This document shows positions 25,110 to 33,224 of a stretch of 43,337 nt of DNA, one piece after another. The position numbers were made by a program, and so were the translations under genes. The notes below the pieces were generated by a model that saw only the letters and a program-made list of their open reading frames with translations, ran no database searches and was not told the origin of the DNA. Numbering within the stretch: position 1 is the first letter of the stretch; every line of letters begins with the position of its first letter. The DNA comes from Clostridia bacterium (GTDB lineage: Bacteria > Bacillota > Clostridia > Oscillospirales > CAG-272): contig JAFTTS010000087.1 in NCBI GenBank assembly GCA_017466685.1, positions 1 to 43,337 of the forward strand. The letters are read 5' to 3'.

Positions 25110-25442
25110 TTATTTAATTATATGTATATATGCCGTCTTTCCACGCTTCTCACAGTACTCGAGAATCATTTTTGTTCCGTTCGTTTTGCCGTCCCAAAAT
25201 ACGACAATAACCTCGGCATATTCGACGATCTTCTTGTTCCGCGCAAGTGGTGCTGCTCGTCCGTATCGCTCATATTCAGGAAGAAACTCCGTCAGCTTGA
25301 TATTGTTCGCGGTAGCATATTCACGTGCACAGGTGTCGATTCCTTTTGCACCGCCGGATACTATTTCTGTGGTTTCGGACGGAAGATATGATCCAAGATT
25401 GTCTATGGTTAATGTTCGTGAACCCACCACTGCTACTTTCAT
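25110..25442 (-). CDS. Small SLOG/YspA-like Rossmann protein (DUF2493-type)
   Basis: About 110 residues from ATG 25442 (MKVAVVGSR), preceded by AAAAGGAGAA (25459-25450); an in-frame ATG seven codons earlier overlaps a GACGTC site and has no ribosome site. Features: N-terminal 'VAVVGSRTL', 'EIVSGGAKGIDTCAREYA' (the glycine-rich SLOG nucleotide-binding loop, residues ~35-53), and 'EVIVVFWDGKTNGTKMILEYCEKRGK' (~77-102). This is the fold of DprA/YpsA/lysine-decarboxylase-like SLOG proteins, which bind nucleotides. It is divergent from a ribbon-helix-helix gene with palindromic sites in between. Function unknown. Confidence 0.75.
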   Translation of the reverse strand: MKVAVVGSRTLTIDNLGSYLPSETTEIVSGGAKGIDTCAREYATANNIKLTEFLPEYERYGRAAPLARNKKIVEYAEVIVVFWDGKTNGTKMILEYCEKRGKTAYIHIIK

Positions 25443-25462
25443 GATGATTTCTCCTTTTTGCA

Positions 25463-25547
25463 TGACGTCATAAAATGTTATTATGCCGTCACTATAGTTT
25501 TATTTTAACGTCAATAATAACATTATAAATCATTTTGACGTCAAAAT
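25463..25547. promoter_or_regulatory. GACGTC operator cluster between the SLOG and RHH genes
   Basis: Perfect palindromes TGACGTCA (25463-25470) and ATTTTGACGTCAAAAT (25532-25547), plus related AACGTCAA (25507-25514) and GCCGTCA (25485-25491). A TATAAT (25553-25558) begins 5 bp after the 16 bp palindrome, so a bound protein would block it. The adjacent RHH protein is the obvious candidate binder. Confidence 0.6.
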
Positions 25548-25580
25548 AAAGGTATAATATGTTAACAATGAGGTGATTTT

Positions 25581-25760
25581 GTGGCGATAAAGAATATATC
25601 CATACGTCTTGATGAAGATATGCTCCATAAGCTGCACTATATCGCAGATTACGAGGGACGCAGTGCGAACGGACAAATAACCGTTATGGTGCGTGGACTT
25701 ATCGAGCGTTTCGAGCAAAAGCATGGGGAAATTCCGATAAACAAAAACGATAAGAAATGA
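25581..25760 (+). CDS. Ribbon-helix-helix (Arc/CopG-like) DNA-binding protein
   Basis: A 59-residue frame starting at GTG 25581, with GAGGTG (25570-25575) before it. It reads MAIKNISIRLDEDMLHKLHY at the start: a short beta strand 'KNISIRLDEDM' (residues 4-14), helix 1 'LHKLHYIADYEG' (15-26) and helix 2 starting 'SANGQITVMVRGLIERFEQ' (28-46), which is the MetJ/Arc fold layout. It is divergent from the SLOG gene and preceded by a 16 bp palindrome at its own promoter, so autorepression is likely. Arc-type proteins are often antitoxins; whether the SLOG partner is a toxin or simply a regulated gene is open. Confidence 0.78.
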   Translation: MAIKNISIRLDEDMLHKLHYIADYEGRSANGQITVMVRGLIERFEQKHGEIPINKNDKK

Positions 25761-25789
25761 GTTTTCCATAGGCGATTGCGGCAAATTAC

Positions 25790-25825
25790 AAAAAACCTCT
25801 CCCGATTTAAAGGAGAGGCTTTGTC
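25790..25825. terminator. Bidirectional terminator between the RHH gene and galT
   Basis: CCTCTCC (25796-25802) pairs with GGAGAGG (25812-25818), with A-rich sequence on the left and T-rich on the right. It serves the two convergent genes. Confidence 0.82.
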
Positions 25826-25836
25826 TTTTTATGATA

Positions 25837-26823
25837 TCACTTCTTGTCAAGGTAACGCTTCAGCGCAGCACGCATTTCTTCCGCTTTTTCTTCGGGTGCG
25901 GTTGGATTGCAGTGCGCCCAGACGCCTGTTTCACTCGATGCCTGGAACTGCTGCTTGTCTGCGGCACGGAGCGGTGGATACATTTCAATATGGAAATGAT
26001 AGAAATCCTCGTAACCGTTGTATTTTTCGTCCTCATTATTGACGGGAGCGTTATGCATACACATCATGTACGGGAAGTTGAAATCGAAAAGGTTGTCGTA
26101 CATTCCCGTGATGTCGCGAAGTATTCTGCCGAGGTTTTCCTTCTCTGTTTCATTAAAATCCGCGATGGTCGCCTTGTGCGTTTTTGAAACAATATATACG
26201 CCGTATGCATAATCTGCAAAGAAGGGTATGTATGCAACAAAATCCTCGTTTTCGTGAATGATACGAAGTCCTGCGTTGTATTCTTCCTTATTCATACGGC
26301 AGAAAATACACTCGCCGTTTGCTTCATAGTGTTCCTTTGCCGCGTCAAGCTCAAGCTCGATCTTCTTCGGAAGCACAGAGTAACCGTACATCTGACCGTG
26401 AGGATGCGGCATTGTTACACCGACAACGTCACCGCGGTTTTCGAAAATGAACACGTACTTGATCTTCTTGTCCTCGCTCATTGCCTTGAAGCGTGTACAC
26501 CAGAGCTCGACAAGCTTCTTCATGTGCTCGTCGGAAAGCTCCTTGAGTGTGCCGTGATGGTTGGGCGAGAAAAGTATTACTTCGCATTTGCCGTGGGACG
26601 GTTTGACCTTGTAAAAATCGGTTGCAACGTCATCGGGTGCGGGCGGATTTTGTGTCAGTGCAGGGAAATCGTTGTCATAAGCGAAAACGTCATAATCGTC
26701 CGGTACCTTTCCCGAGCCGGGACAGAACGGACACCAATCCTTCGGCATCTGCGGACGGTTCTGTCTGTTTGATGCGATCATAACCCAGTCTTTTATCATC
26801 GGATTCCAGCGAAGTTCAGCCAT
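25837..26823 (-). CDS. galT: Galactose-1-phosphate uridylyltransferase
   Basis: A 328-residue GalT, exchanging UMP between UDP-glucose and galactose-1-phosphate in the Leloir pathway. The zinc ligands C31 and C34 ('CPFCPGSG'), 'FENRGDVVGVTMPHPHGQ' with the nucleophile H142 and 'YKVKPSHGKCEVILFSPNHH' are visible. Because it has the HPHGQ motif, it belongs to the classical histidine-triad GalT group rather than the divergent Bacillus-type enzyme. galK and galE are not seen here; galU is 4 kb away. It is read alone and ends at a shared terminator. Confidence 0.95.
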   Translation of the reverse strand: MAELRWNPMIKDWVMIASNRQNRPQMPKDWCPFCPGSGKVPDDYDVFAYDNDFPALTQNPPAPDDVATDFYKVKPSHGKCEVILFSPNHHGTLKELSDEHMKKLVELWCTRFKAMSEDKKIKYVFIFENRGDVVGVTMPHPHGQMYGYSVLPKKIELELDAAKEHYEANGECIFCRMNKEEYNAGLRIIHENEDFVAYIPFFADYAYGVYIVSKTHKATIADFNETEKENLGRILRDITGMYDNLFDFNFPYMMCMHNAPVNNEDEKYNGYEDFYHFHIEMYPPLRAADKQQFQASSETGVWAHCNPTAPEEKAEEMRAALKRYLDKK

Positions 26824-26917
26824 TTTAAATTTATCGCTCTTTGTGTGTAAGAGCTTCCTTTCTCGTCTGTTTGACGTATATTATGGAGTTTAGATTTTTA
26901 ACCATTTTTAATAATAA

Positions 26918-26932
26918 GTTTATTAATTAAAC
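26918..26932. promoter_or_regulatory. Candidate operator GTTTA-TTAAT-TAAAC upstream of galT
   Basis: A 15 bp inverted repeat about 95 bp before the galT start, in an A+T-rich gap (26824-27165) that otherwise holds promoter-like sequences only. It could be a LacI-family site; this is a guess from symmetry and position. Confidence 0.25.
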
Positions 26933-27025
26933 CAACGATGATAATTATATCACAATCTCATACCGTTTTCAAGTCTTATTTCCAAAAAAGAACTGTGCAA
27001 AATGCACAAAAATCCTCTGTGACTC

Positions 27026-27054
27026 TTGATTTCCACGGAAAAATAGGTTATAAT
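27026..27054 (+). promoter_or_regulatory. Sigma-A promoter of the M23 peptidase gene
   Basis: TTGATT (27026-27031), 17 bp spacer, TATAAT (27049-27054), about 112 bp before the start codon. Confidence 0.7.
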
Positions 27055-27165
27055 AGGAGAAGCGTTTCTGCATGGAAGCAGTCACTGTCAAGTAAAAAGT
27101 CTTTTCCCCAAGATACGACAACAAGGTTTTTATCCCCATCGGAACGATAAAATAAGGAGATCACT

Positions 27166-28572
27166 ATGTCACAAAAACAGGTGGACACCAAGCCATTGCA
27201 CAGCCTTGCCGACAAGATAAAGAGAGCCGTCGGAATCGTTGTTCCGGCACTTGCCTGCATTGGAGTCGGTATGTATTTATCAAATCTTTCCTCCGGAGAG
27301 ATCGCTATAAACGCGAGTGTTGACGGAGTGTCGTGCGGCTATGTCAGCTCATATTCGGATATGCAAGATGCCGCATCCAAGCTTGAATCCACAATCTACA
27401 GCGCAACAGACGGGGAGTATACCCCAAATTTTGATATAGCCTTTAATCTCGTACATACAAACAATCCCGAATATCTTAATGAGGACGATTGTTACGAGCT
27501 TCTCTGGGAGCGTGTCGAGTCGGATTTCTCCGAGGGTTATATGCTTTATATTGACAACGAGCAGGTTGCCGCATATGAAAACGGCGACGAGCTTGAGTCT
27601 CTGATCGGCAATATCGAATTTGAGCTTATGGCGAAGAAATCAGAGGTTTTTGATTCCGTTAAGCTGAAAAACGATATCCGCATCGAGAAGCAGATTTGCC
27701 TTAACTCGATGTTCAGAACCATTGATGAGATTAACCTCATGATAAATCCGGTGACCGATGTAACATCAACCACCGCACAGCCGGATGAGGATGTCACCTC
27801 CGACGTTACAAAAAAGATCGGCGCGGTTTCGGCAGCGGCACCGGGTATAGCCGATAATTTGACGGCGGTATATTCCGAAATGAGATTTGCAGAAATGCCT
27901 GCAATGAACGATGCTCTGCTGGAATATAATTATGTAAACACGATAACCTTAACCGAATATATTCCGTTTGAAACCGTATATGTTGACAATCCGTATCTCT
28001 ATATCGGAACGGAAAAGCTCCTTGAGGCTGGAGTTGACGGCGAAAAAAACGTAACATATGAGATTCTTTACGATTCAAACGGTACGATCATTGAGCGAAT
28101 CCCGCTTTCGGAAAGCGTAACCAAGCAGCCGGTTAACAGAGTGATCAGCACCGGAACGAAGGCTGTTCCCGCGGCGATTCCCACGGGTAAATTCATCTGG
28201 CCGTGCGAAACTCCGTTCGGCATTTCCTCCGGTTACGGTTGGCGTACCATTTACGGTTACACCGAGTTCCATCTGGGAATTGACCTGCCGAATGTTACAG
28301 GTTCCCCCATTTGGGCGGCTGACGGTGGTGTGGTTGTTTTTGCGGATCACACTCCCTCATACGGCAATAATGTCAGAATTGCACACGCTAACGGATATTC
28401 CACCGTTTACGCTCACCTTGATGAGATTCGCGTTTCGGTCGGAGACAAGGTATTCAAGGGACAGCAGATCGGCACGATGGGAAGTACCGGACTTTCATAC
28501 GGCACGCATCTTCATTTTGAGGTTCGTATAAACGAGCTGACGATCGATCCGCTCGAGGTTCTCCCCGACTAA
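27166..28572 (+). CDS. Membrane-anchored M23 metallopeptidase with G5 domain
   Basis: 468 residues with one N-terminal membrane segment (~24-44), a Glu/Asp-rich helical part (~50-220), a G5 domain (~250-325, 'TLTEYIPFETVYVDNPYLYIG' to 'VNRVISTGTKAVP') and a C-terminal M23 (lysostaphin-type) domain ('HLGIDLP' zinc ligands, 'HANGYSTVYAHLDE', 'THLHFEVR'). It probably cleaves peptidoglycan peptides outside the membrane, during growth or sporulation. All usual M23 zinc ligands appear present, so activity is plausible. AAGGAG (27153-27158) precedes the start. It is a single-gene unit with its own promoter and terminator. Confidence 0.92.
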   Translation: MSQKQVDTKPLHSLADKIKRAVGIVVPALACIGVGMYLSNLSSGEIAINASVDGVSCGYVSSYSDMQDAASKLESTIYSATDGEYTPNFDIAFNLVHTNNPEYLNEDDCYELLWERVESDFSEGYMLYIDNEQVAAYENGDELESLIGNIEFELMAKKSEVFDSVKLKNDIRIEKQICLNSMFRTIDEINLMINPVTDVTSTTAQPDEDVTSDVTKKIGAVSAAAPGIADNLTAVYSEMRFAEMPAMNDALLEYNYVNTITLTEYIPFETVYVDNPYLYIGTEKLLEAGVDGEKNVTYEILYDSNGTIIERIPLSESVTKQPVNRVISTGTKAVPAAIPTGKFIWPCETPFGISSGYGWRTIYGYTEFHLGIDLPNVTGSPIWAADGGVVVFADHTPSYGNNVRIAHANGYSTVYAHLDEIRVSVGDKVFKGQQIGTMGSTGLSYGTHLHFEVRINELTIDPLEVLPD

Positions 28573-28583
28573 GTAAATACAAA

Positions 28584-28625
28584 CAGGAGCTTCTTCAAGT
28601 TTAAAGGAAGCTCCTGATTTTTTTA
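28584..28625 (+). terminator. Terminator of the M23 peptidase gene
   Basis: CAGGAGCTTC (28584-28593) pairs perfectly with GAAGCTCCTG (28607-28616), followed by ATTTTTTT. Confidence 0.92.
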
Positions 28626-28627
28626 TG

Positions 28628-28730
28628 AGGGAGAGTTACATTGCGAAGTGAGACTGAGAGGGTGATTCGAAGTGTGCCGCTTCGAGCTTCCTGTAATTCG
28701 AGGGGCATTCAACCAAAGCTTTGCCCGCAG
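28628..28730 (-). repeat. Degenerate partial copy of the structured element
   Basis: Contains GACTGAGAGGGTGATTCGAAGTG and CGCTTCGAGC-type sequence in the same order as the complete copy next to it (28732-29032), and in the same reverse orientation. The central part is lost. Confidence 0.6.
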
Positions 28731-28731
28731 T

Positions 28732-29032
28732 CTAACTTAGGCTCGCCCTCTGGGAGAGCTGTCAGCGTAAGCTGACTGAGAGGGTGATTCGAAGTGTACT
28801 GCTTCGAACATCGTATCATTCGAGAGGGACGACAACCAACGCTGGCGCGAAGGTTTTCTTCCCTCTCGAGCTCTCCCTCTTTCCTTTGCCTGCGCTCGAT
28901 TCGCGCTCAGTTCGCAGGCTCACAATTCGCTTTGTCAGCTGTAACCTTTCGTCCGCCGCCAGTTACATCGGCGGCTCAGTGGCTTCATTGTTTCTTTTAT
29001 TGTTGTAACGCCGCTGACGCGGCTGAAGTTAG
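28732..29032 (-). repeat. Structured intergenic element, copy E (reverse orientation)
   Basis: A 301 bp copy between CTAACTT (28732-28738) and AAGTTAG (29026-29032). The main stem is CGAGAGGGA (28821-28829) with TCCCTCTCG (28860-28868), 9 perfect pairs, compared with 7 in copies A and D. Other stems: GCCGCC/GGCGGC, GCCGC-GTCA-GCGGC at the 5' end of the element, GCCTGCG/CGCAGGC, CGAAG/CTTCG and GTCAGC/GCTGAC. It lies between the convergent M23 and spoVG genes. Confidence 0.85.
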
Positions 29033-29041
29033 AATCGTGGA

Positions 29042-29078
29042 CAAAAAAGAGCCGTCCGAACATCAAGCGGACAGCTCT
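29042..29078 (-). terminator. Terminator of spoVG
   Basis: On the minus strand AGAGC-x-GTCCG (29078-29068) pairs with CGGAC-x-GCTCT (29058-29048), followed by a T-run. Confidence 0.85.
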
Positions 29079-29090
29079 GTATGTTTGATT

Positions 29091-29411
29091 TTACGCCTCA
29101 ACCTCGGCATCTGTGGGAGCATCCTCGACGGGAGCGTCACCTGCTGCTGCGACAAGCTCAAGCTCCTTGTTGTAAGCATCGATAACTGCCGCTTCAAGCT
29201 CACCTCTGAACTGTGCGTTGATCGGGTGAACGATGTCGCGATAAGTATTATCGGGGTTCTTTCTGCTGGGCATTACGATGAAATACTTGTCTCTGGCGTT
29301 AATAACCTTGATGTCATGAACCGCGAGCTGACCGTCAAAGGTCACAGAAATAATAGCCTTCATAGGGCCTTCGTCGAAAAGCTTTCTTACCTTGATATCC
29401 GTGATTACCAT
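29091..29411 (-). CDS. spoVG: SpoVG, RNA/DNA-binding regulator of sporulation and division
   Basis: A 106-residue SpoVG. The core 'MVITDIKVRKLFDEGPMKAIISVTFD', 'AVHDIKVINARDKYFIVMPSRK' and 'YRDIVHPINAQFRGELEAAVIDAY' are highly conserved. The protein binds nucleic acids and affects septation, spore cortex and global expression in Firmicutes. An acidic tail follows residue ~88. GGAGG (29420-29424) precedes the start. The upstream region (29412-29757) has a small GGATC/GATCC hairpin (29493-29507) in the leader and two TATAAT-like boxes on the minus strand, but no gene. Confidence 0.96.
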   Translation of the reverse strand: MVITDIKVRKLFDEGPMKAIISVTFDGQLAVHDIKVINARDKYFIVMPSRKNPDNTYRDIVHPINAQFRGELEAAVIDAYNKELELVAAAGDAPVEDAPTDAEVEA

Positions 29412-29757
29412 TTTTTCTCCTCCGTTTTTGCCCTCGGCGAGCGCAGGTTGTGTCGCATTTTTGCCGGGCTGACTTTGTTTGTTATTTTGTCGGGATCTTT
29501 TTGATCCTGAAATTATTATACATTATAATTGTGAAAATTATGCAATGATTTTTTGAAATTTATAAGGCGGCAAAGAAAGTTTTTTATGAAGCAGTTTCGT
29601 ATCTTTTGTTACACGAATTCGACGCTTTTGTGAATGAACGGTCTGTGAGTGGCTTTTTCATTACAAATCTCGGGATATTTTGAAAAAAGACTTTTATTTT
29701 CACCTTTTGTGTGATATAATTAATGTATGAATCTTTAAGACAGTCAGGAGACACAGT

Positions 29758-31161
29758 ATGTACACAAGCTATAGTATCGAGCAGCTTGAGGAAATATTTA
29801 AAAAGCCGCGCTCGGTTTACTTCATCGGAATCGGCGGAATAAGTATGTCCTCGCTTGCACATATCGCGAAGGCACTCGGCATGACCGTCGGCGGCTATGA
29901 CCGTACTCCCTCGCATTTAACAGAAACACTCGAAAATGATGGCGTTACCGTTTACTATGACCTTTCCCCGGAGCATATAACTCCGTATGATATCATCGTT
30001 TATACTGCCGCTATCTCACAGGATAACACGGAGCTTGCACGTGCACTTGAGCTTGATAAATCCGGAGAGAAGTACTGCGTTTACCGTGCGGACTTCCTCG
30101 GCTATCTGATGAGTCACCACAAAAACCGCATCGGTGTTTCGGGAATGCACGGTAAATCCACCGCAACCTCGATGATCTCGCATATTTTCCTCGCCGCAGA
30201 GCTTGATCCGACAATTGTTTCGGGTGCAGAGCTTTCTGCAATCGGCGGTGCTTACCGTATCGGTTCACGCGAGAATTTTATTATGGAAGCCTGTGAATAC
30301 CAGGATTCGTTTCTGTCGTTCACTCCGAATGTCGCTGTCGTTCTGAATATTGACATGGACCATCCCGACTATTTTTCGGGTATTGAGCAGATAATTTCTT
30401 CGTTTAAGAGCTACCTCGCCATAGCAGGTGACGGTTATGCCGTTGTCAATGCAGACTGCGAAAATGTCACACGTGCCTGCGAGGGCTATACGGGCAGGCT
30501 TGTCACATTCGCAGTGAGTAACGATGCCGATTTCACTGCGGAGAATGTAACATTCGATCACGGCAAGCCCGAGTTTGATATAATCAAAAAAGGTACACTT
30601 TTCGCTCACGTGAAGCTCGGCGTTACGGGACGGCATAATATTATGAACGCTCTTGCATCTGCCGCTGCTGCCGACATATGTGCTGTGCCGCCTCACGCCA
30701 TTGCGAAAGGTCTCTCTGATTACAAGGGTGCAAAACGCCGTATGGAGCTTCGCGGAAACGTCACGGGACTTGCATCGGGCGCGAATGTGCCGCTTTATGA
30801 TGACTATGCTCACCATCCGACCGAGATAAAGGCGACACTCGGCGGTGCACTCGAATGCGGTTACAAGCGTGTGTTCGTCGTTTTTCAGCCGCACACCTAT
30901 TCGCGTACAAGTGAGCTGTTTGATGAGTTTGCCGCTTCGTTTGACGGTGTGCATCTTGTTCTTGCTGATATATACGCCGCACGCGAAACGAATGTGTACG
31001 GTGTCAGCTCGGCGGCGCTTGCAGAAAAGATTGACGGTGCGCTCTACCTGCCCTCGAATGAAGCTATTGCAAGTTATCTTCGTTCTGAGCTTTGTGAGGG
31101 AGATATGCTGATCGTCATGGGTGCCGGCGATATCATTAAGCTTGATGAGCTTCTTCTTTAA
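29758..31161 (+). CDS. murC: UDP-N-acetylmuramate-L-alanine ligase
   Basis: A 467-residue MurC, adding L-alanine to UDP-MurNAc, the first step of the peptidoglycan peptide stem. 'YFIGIGGISMSSLA' (G24-x-G-G) is the N-terminal Rossmann motif, 'GVSGMHGKSTATSM' (~126-139) the ATP loop, followed by 'EACEYQDSFLSF', 'NIDMDHPDYF' and the C-terminal 'YDDYAHHPTEIKATL' and 'FQPHTYSRT'. AGGAG at 29745-29749 precedes the start. A TATAAT is at 29715-29720 without a good -35. It is separated from the ppa gene by about 70 bp. Confidence 0.96.
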   Translation: MYTSYSIEQLEEIFKKPRSVYFIGIGGISMSSLAHIAKALGMTVGGYDRTPSHLTETLENDGVTVYYDLSPEHITPYDIIVYTAAISQDNTELARALELDKSGEKYCVYRADFLGYLMSHHKNRIGVSGMHGKSTATSMISHIFLAAELDPTIVSGAELSAIGGAYRIGSRENFIMEACEYQDSFLSFTPNVAVVLNIDMDHPDYFSGIEQIISSFKSYLAIAGDGYAVVNADCENVTRACEGYTGRLVTFAVSNDADFTAENVTFDHGKPEFDIIKKGTLFAHVKLGVTGRHNIMNALASAAAADICAVPPHAIAKGLSDYKGAKRRMELRGNVTGLASGANVPLYDDYAHHPTEIKATLGGALECGYKRVFVVFQPHTYSRTSELFDEFAASFDGVHLVLADIYAARETNVYGVSSAALAEKIDGALYLPSNEAIASYLRSELCEGDMLIVMGAGDIIKLDELLL

Positions 31162-31228
31162 GCGGCATTGACAAGCAATCGTATTTGTGATATAATTATT
31201 AAAAAGGAAAAAGAATGGAGTGTTCCCA

Positions 31229-31765
31229 ATGTCCAATATCTGGCACGATATTTCCCCTAAACGTATCAACCCCGAGGATTTCGTCTGCGTTGTCGAAATT
31301 TCCAAGGGAAGCAAGAAAAAGTATGAGCTTGACAAGGAAACCGGTTACATCATGCTCGACCGTATCCTCTATACCTCAACTCATTACCCGGCAAATTACG
31401 GCTTTATACCGCGTACCTACGGTGACGACCAGGACCCGCTTGACGTACTGCTTCTCTGCTCGGAGTCCCTTGAACCGCTCTCCCTTGTACGCGCATATCC
31501 GATCGGTGTTATCTCGATGATCGATAACGGCAGAAACGATGAAAAGATCATTGCGATCCCGTTCTCCGATCCGACATATAATCAGTATACGAACATCGAC
31601 CAACTCCCGAAGCATATCTTCGATGAGATGCAGCATTTCTTCAGAGTTTACAAAAATCTCGAGAATAAAGAAACCGCTGTAAACGAGGTTGCCGACCGTG
31701 AAACTGCCATTAAGGTTATCAAAGAGGCGCTCGACAGTTACGTTGATAATTTCTGCAAATAATAA
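31229..31765 (+). CDS. ppa: Inorganic pyrophosphatase, family I
   Basis: A soluble family I pyrophosphatase. Metal-binding segments: 'KKYELDKETGYIMLDRIL', 'YPANYGFIPRTYGDDQDPLDVLLL' and 'DNGRNDEKIIAIP'. It pulls biosynthetic reactions by removing PPi. The start was set at ATG 31229 (MSNIWHDIS), because TGGAG (31216-31220) sits 8 nt before it. The last residues run to stop TAA around 31760-31762. A membrane pyrophosphatase gene follows 1.6 kb downstream, so the cell has both a heat-releasing and an ion-pumping way to use PPi. Confidence 0.93.
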
Positions 31766-31768
31766 GCT

Positions 31769-31807
31769 CCGACTGTATGCAAAAAACGTGTACAGTCGGC
31801 TTTTTGT
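31769..31807 (+). terminator. Terminator of ppa
   Basis: CCGACTGTA (31769-31777) pairs with TACAGTCGG (31791-31799), followed by CTTTTTG. Confidence 0.9.
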
Positions 31808-31839
31808 TTTGAAAATATTAAAAAAATCAAAGAAAACAC

Positions 31840-31868
31840 TTGACAATTTTATTATTGTGTGGTATAAT
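31840..31868 (+). promoter_or_regulatory. Strong sigma-A promoter of rpsF-ssb-rpsR
   Basis: TTGACA (31840-31845), exactly 17 bp, TATAAT (31863-31868): a perfect consensus promoter, as expected for a ribosomal protein operon. Confidence 0.92.
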
Positions 31869-31917
31869 ACTGTCCTGGTATGGGATATTTATGCCCTTGC
31901 ATAAGTATTCTCTCCTT

Positions 31918-31951
31918 GCCGGACGCAAATTTTTTGAGGCGTTCGGTCTAA
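31918..31951 (+). promoter_or_regulatory. Hairpin in the rpsF leader, candidate S6:S18 autoregulation site
   Basis: CCGGACGC pairs with GCGTTCGG (8 pairs, one G-T) around an A+T-rich loop, within the ~100 nt untranslated leader between the promoter and rpsF. S6:S18 leaders that repress this operon are known in many bacteria. I did not match the exact motif. Confidence 0.4.
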
Positions 31952-31974
31952 TGTCCATGAGGAGGTGTAACACA

Positions 31975-32337
31975 ATGGATAAGATTTCATCCTACGAAAC
32001 TCTGTTTATCGTTGATGTACAGCAGGGTGAGGAGGGCGTGAAGGCACTGGTTGACAAGTTCACCGGTCTTATCGCCGAGAATGGTACCATCGAGTCTGTT
32101 GATGAATGGGGTAAGCGCAAGCTCGCATATCCGATCAACGATCTGACCGAGGGTTATTACGTTCTTGTTAATTTCAAGAGCGCTCCCACTCTTCCGCTCG
32201 AGCTTGAGCGTGTATTCGGCATTACAGACGGCATCATGCGTTCGATGGTCATCAAGCATGACGAAAAGAAGCTTGCCAAGAAGGCTGCCGCTGTTCCTGT
32301 CGAAGAAGCAACTGCTCCCGCTGCAGACGCTGAATAA
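31975..32337 (+). CDS. rpsF: 30S ribosomal protein S6
   Basis: A 120-residue S6 with the typical start 'YETLFIVDVQQGEEGVKALVDKF' and the core 'WGKRKLAYPINDLTEGYYVLVNF'. S6 pairs with S18 in the small-subunit platform. The C-terminus is extended by an Ala/Glu-rich tail ('KKAAAVPVEEATAPAADAE'). I chose ATG 31975 because GGAGG (31961-31965) sits 9 nt before it; the upstream ATGs lie in the leader. First gene of rpsF-ssb-rpsR, the standard order in Firmicutes. Confidence 0.96.
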   Translation: MDKISSYETLFIVDVQQGEEGVKALVDKFTGLIAENGTIESVDEWGKRKLAYPINDLTEGYYVLVNFKSAPTLPLELERVFGITDGIMRSMVIKHDEKKLAKKAAAVPVEEATAPAADAE

Positions 32338-32363
32338 TCAAAACATGATGGAGGATAACGACA

Positions 32364-32861
32364 ATGGCAAACTTCAATCTTAACAAAGTCATTCTCGGCG
32401 GCCGCCTCACCGCGACTCCCGAGCTTCGCCAGACTCCCACCGGAGTAATGGTAACAAGCTTTACCATCGCTGTTAACCGTCGCTTTGCTTCAAGAAGTGA
32501 GGACGGACAGAACGGTCAGCCTCAGGCAGATTTCATCCGTGTAACGGCATGGCGTCAGCAGGCTGAGTTTGTTTGCCGCTATTTCCAGAAGGGATCCTCT
32601 ATTTGTGTCGTCGGTTCGATTCAGACTCGCACTTGGAATGATCAGCAGGGCAACAAGCAGTATTCAACCGATGTTGTTGCTGACGAGATCAACTTTGTTG
32701 ACGCCAAGGGCGAAGGTCCGACAAATGGCGGATCGGGATATATGCCCTCCGCATACAGCGATATGCCGTACTCAACACCGGCCGGACAGGCTCCGGCATC
32801 ACAGGGCGGTGCAGCACCCCAGTTTGAAACACTTGAGGGTGACGACGAGCTGCCGTTCTGA
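32364..32861 (+). CDS. ssb: Single-stranded DNA-binding protein
   Basis: A 165-residue SSB. The OB fold spans residues ~4-108 ('LNKVILGGRLTATPELRQTP', 'FIRVTAWRQQAEFVCRYFQKG', 'TDVVADEINFVD'). A Gly/Pro/Ser-rich linker is followed by the acidic tip DDELPF, which recruits replication and repair proteins. TGGAGG precedes the start. The position between rpsF and rpsR is conserved. Confidence 0.97.
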   Translation: MANFNLNKVILGGRLTATPELRQTPTGVMVTSFTIAVNRRFASRSEDGQNGQPQADFIRVTAWRQQAEFVCRYFQKGSSICVVGSIQTRTWNDQQGNKQYSTDVVADEINFVDAKGEGPTNGGSGYMPSAYSDMPYSTPAGQAPASQGGAAPQFETLEGDDELPF

Positions 32862-32885
32862 TATTAATAAAGGAGGTTTCATAAA

Positions 32886-33149
32886 ATGGATAGAGAGAGA
32901 ACCGAAAGAGACGCTTCTAAGCCTTTCCGTGCAGGTATGCGCAGAAAGAAGAAGGTCTGCCAGTTCTGCGCAGATAAGATCGACGAGATCGATTACAAGG
33001 ATACCGCGAGACTTCGCAAGTATATCAGCGAGCGTGCAAAGATTCTTCCCAGAAGAATTTCCGGTACCTGCGCAAAGCATCAGCGCCAGTTGACCATCGC
33101 TATCAAGCGTGCACGTCACGTTGCGCTTCTGCCTTACATCAGCGACTAA
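32886..33149 (+). CDS. rpsR: 30S ribosomal protein S18
   Basis: An 87-residue S18 ('[35 protein letters not shown]', '[25 protein letters not shown]'). The cysteines C36-x2-C39 and C-A-K-H make it the zinc-containing (C+) paralogue. It is last in the rpsF operon. AAGGAGG lies just before the start. The N-terminal alanine/methionine may be modified by RimI, whose gene is in this window. Confidence 0.96.
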   Translation: MDRERTERDASKPFRAGMRRKKKVCQFCADKIDEIDYKDTARLRKYISERAKILPRRISGTCAKHQRQLTIAIKRARHVALLPYISD

Positions 33150-33188
33150 TTGATCGTATAAAGGCAAAAAAACAAAATATTTGACCGA

Positions 33189-33224
33189 GTATCGGGGATG
33201 TGGTTTTGTCCATGTCTCCGATAC
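33189..33224 (+). terminator. Long hairpin after rpsR
   Basis: GTATCGGGGATGTGG and CCATGTCTCCGATAC form a 15-pair stem with three G-T pairs around a TTTTGT loop. No T-run follows, so it may be an intrinsic terminator with a weak tail or an RNA-stabilising 3' end. The rest of the gap up to 33368 is A+T-rich and has no gene. Confidence 0.6.

Noticed and set aside
28794-29504. Long open frames across the repeats (also 35592-35909, 35740-36150, 42958-43329) with similar peptide stretches such as RPPPVTSAAQWLHCFF
   Set aside because: They arise from reading the structured repeat in its reverse sense. The frame shifts between copies, there are no ribosome sites, and the ends run into unrelated sequence.
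30265-31335. 356-residue minus-strand frame opposite murC
   Set aside because: murC has full motif support on the plus strand; the antisense frame has Cys/Arg/His-rich, low-quality composition and no ribosome site.
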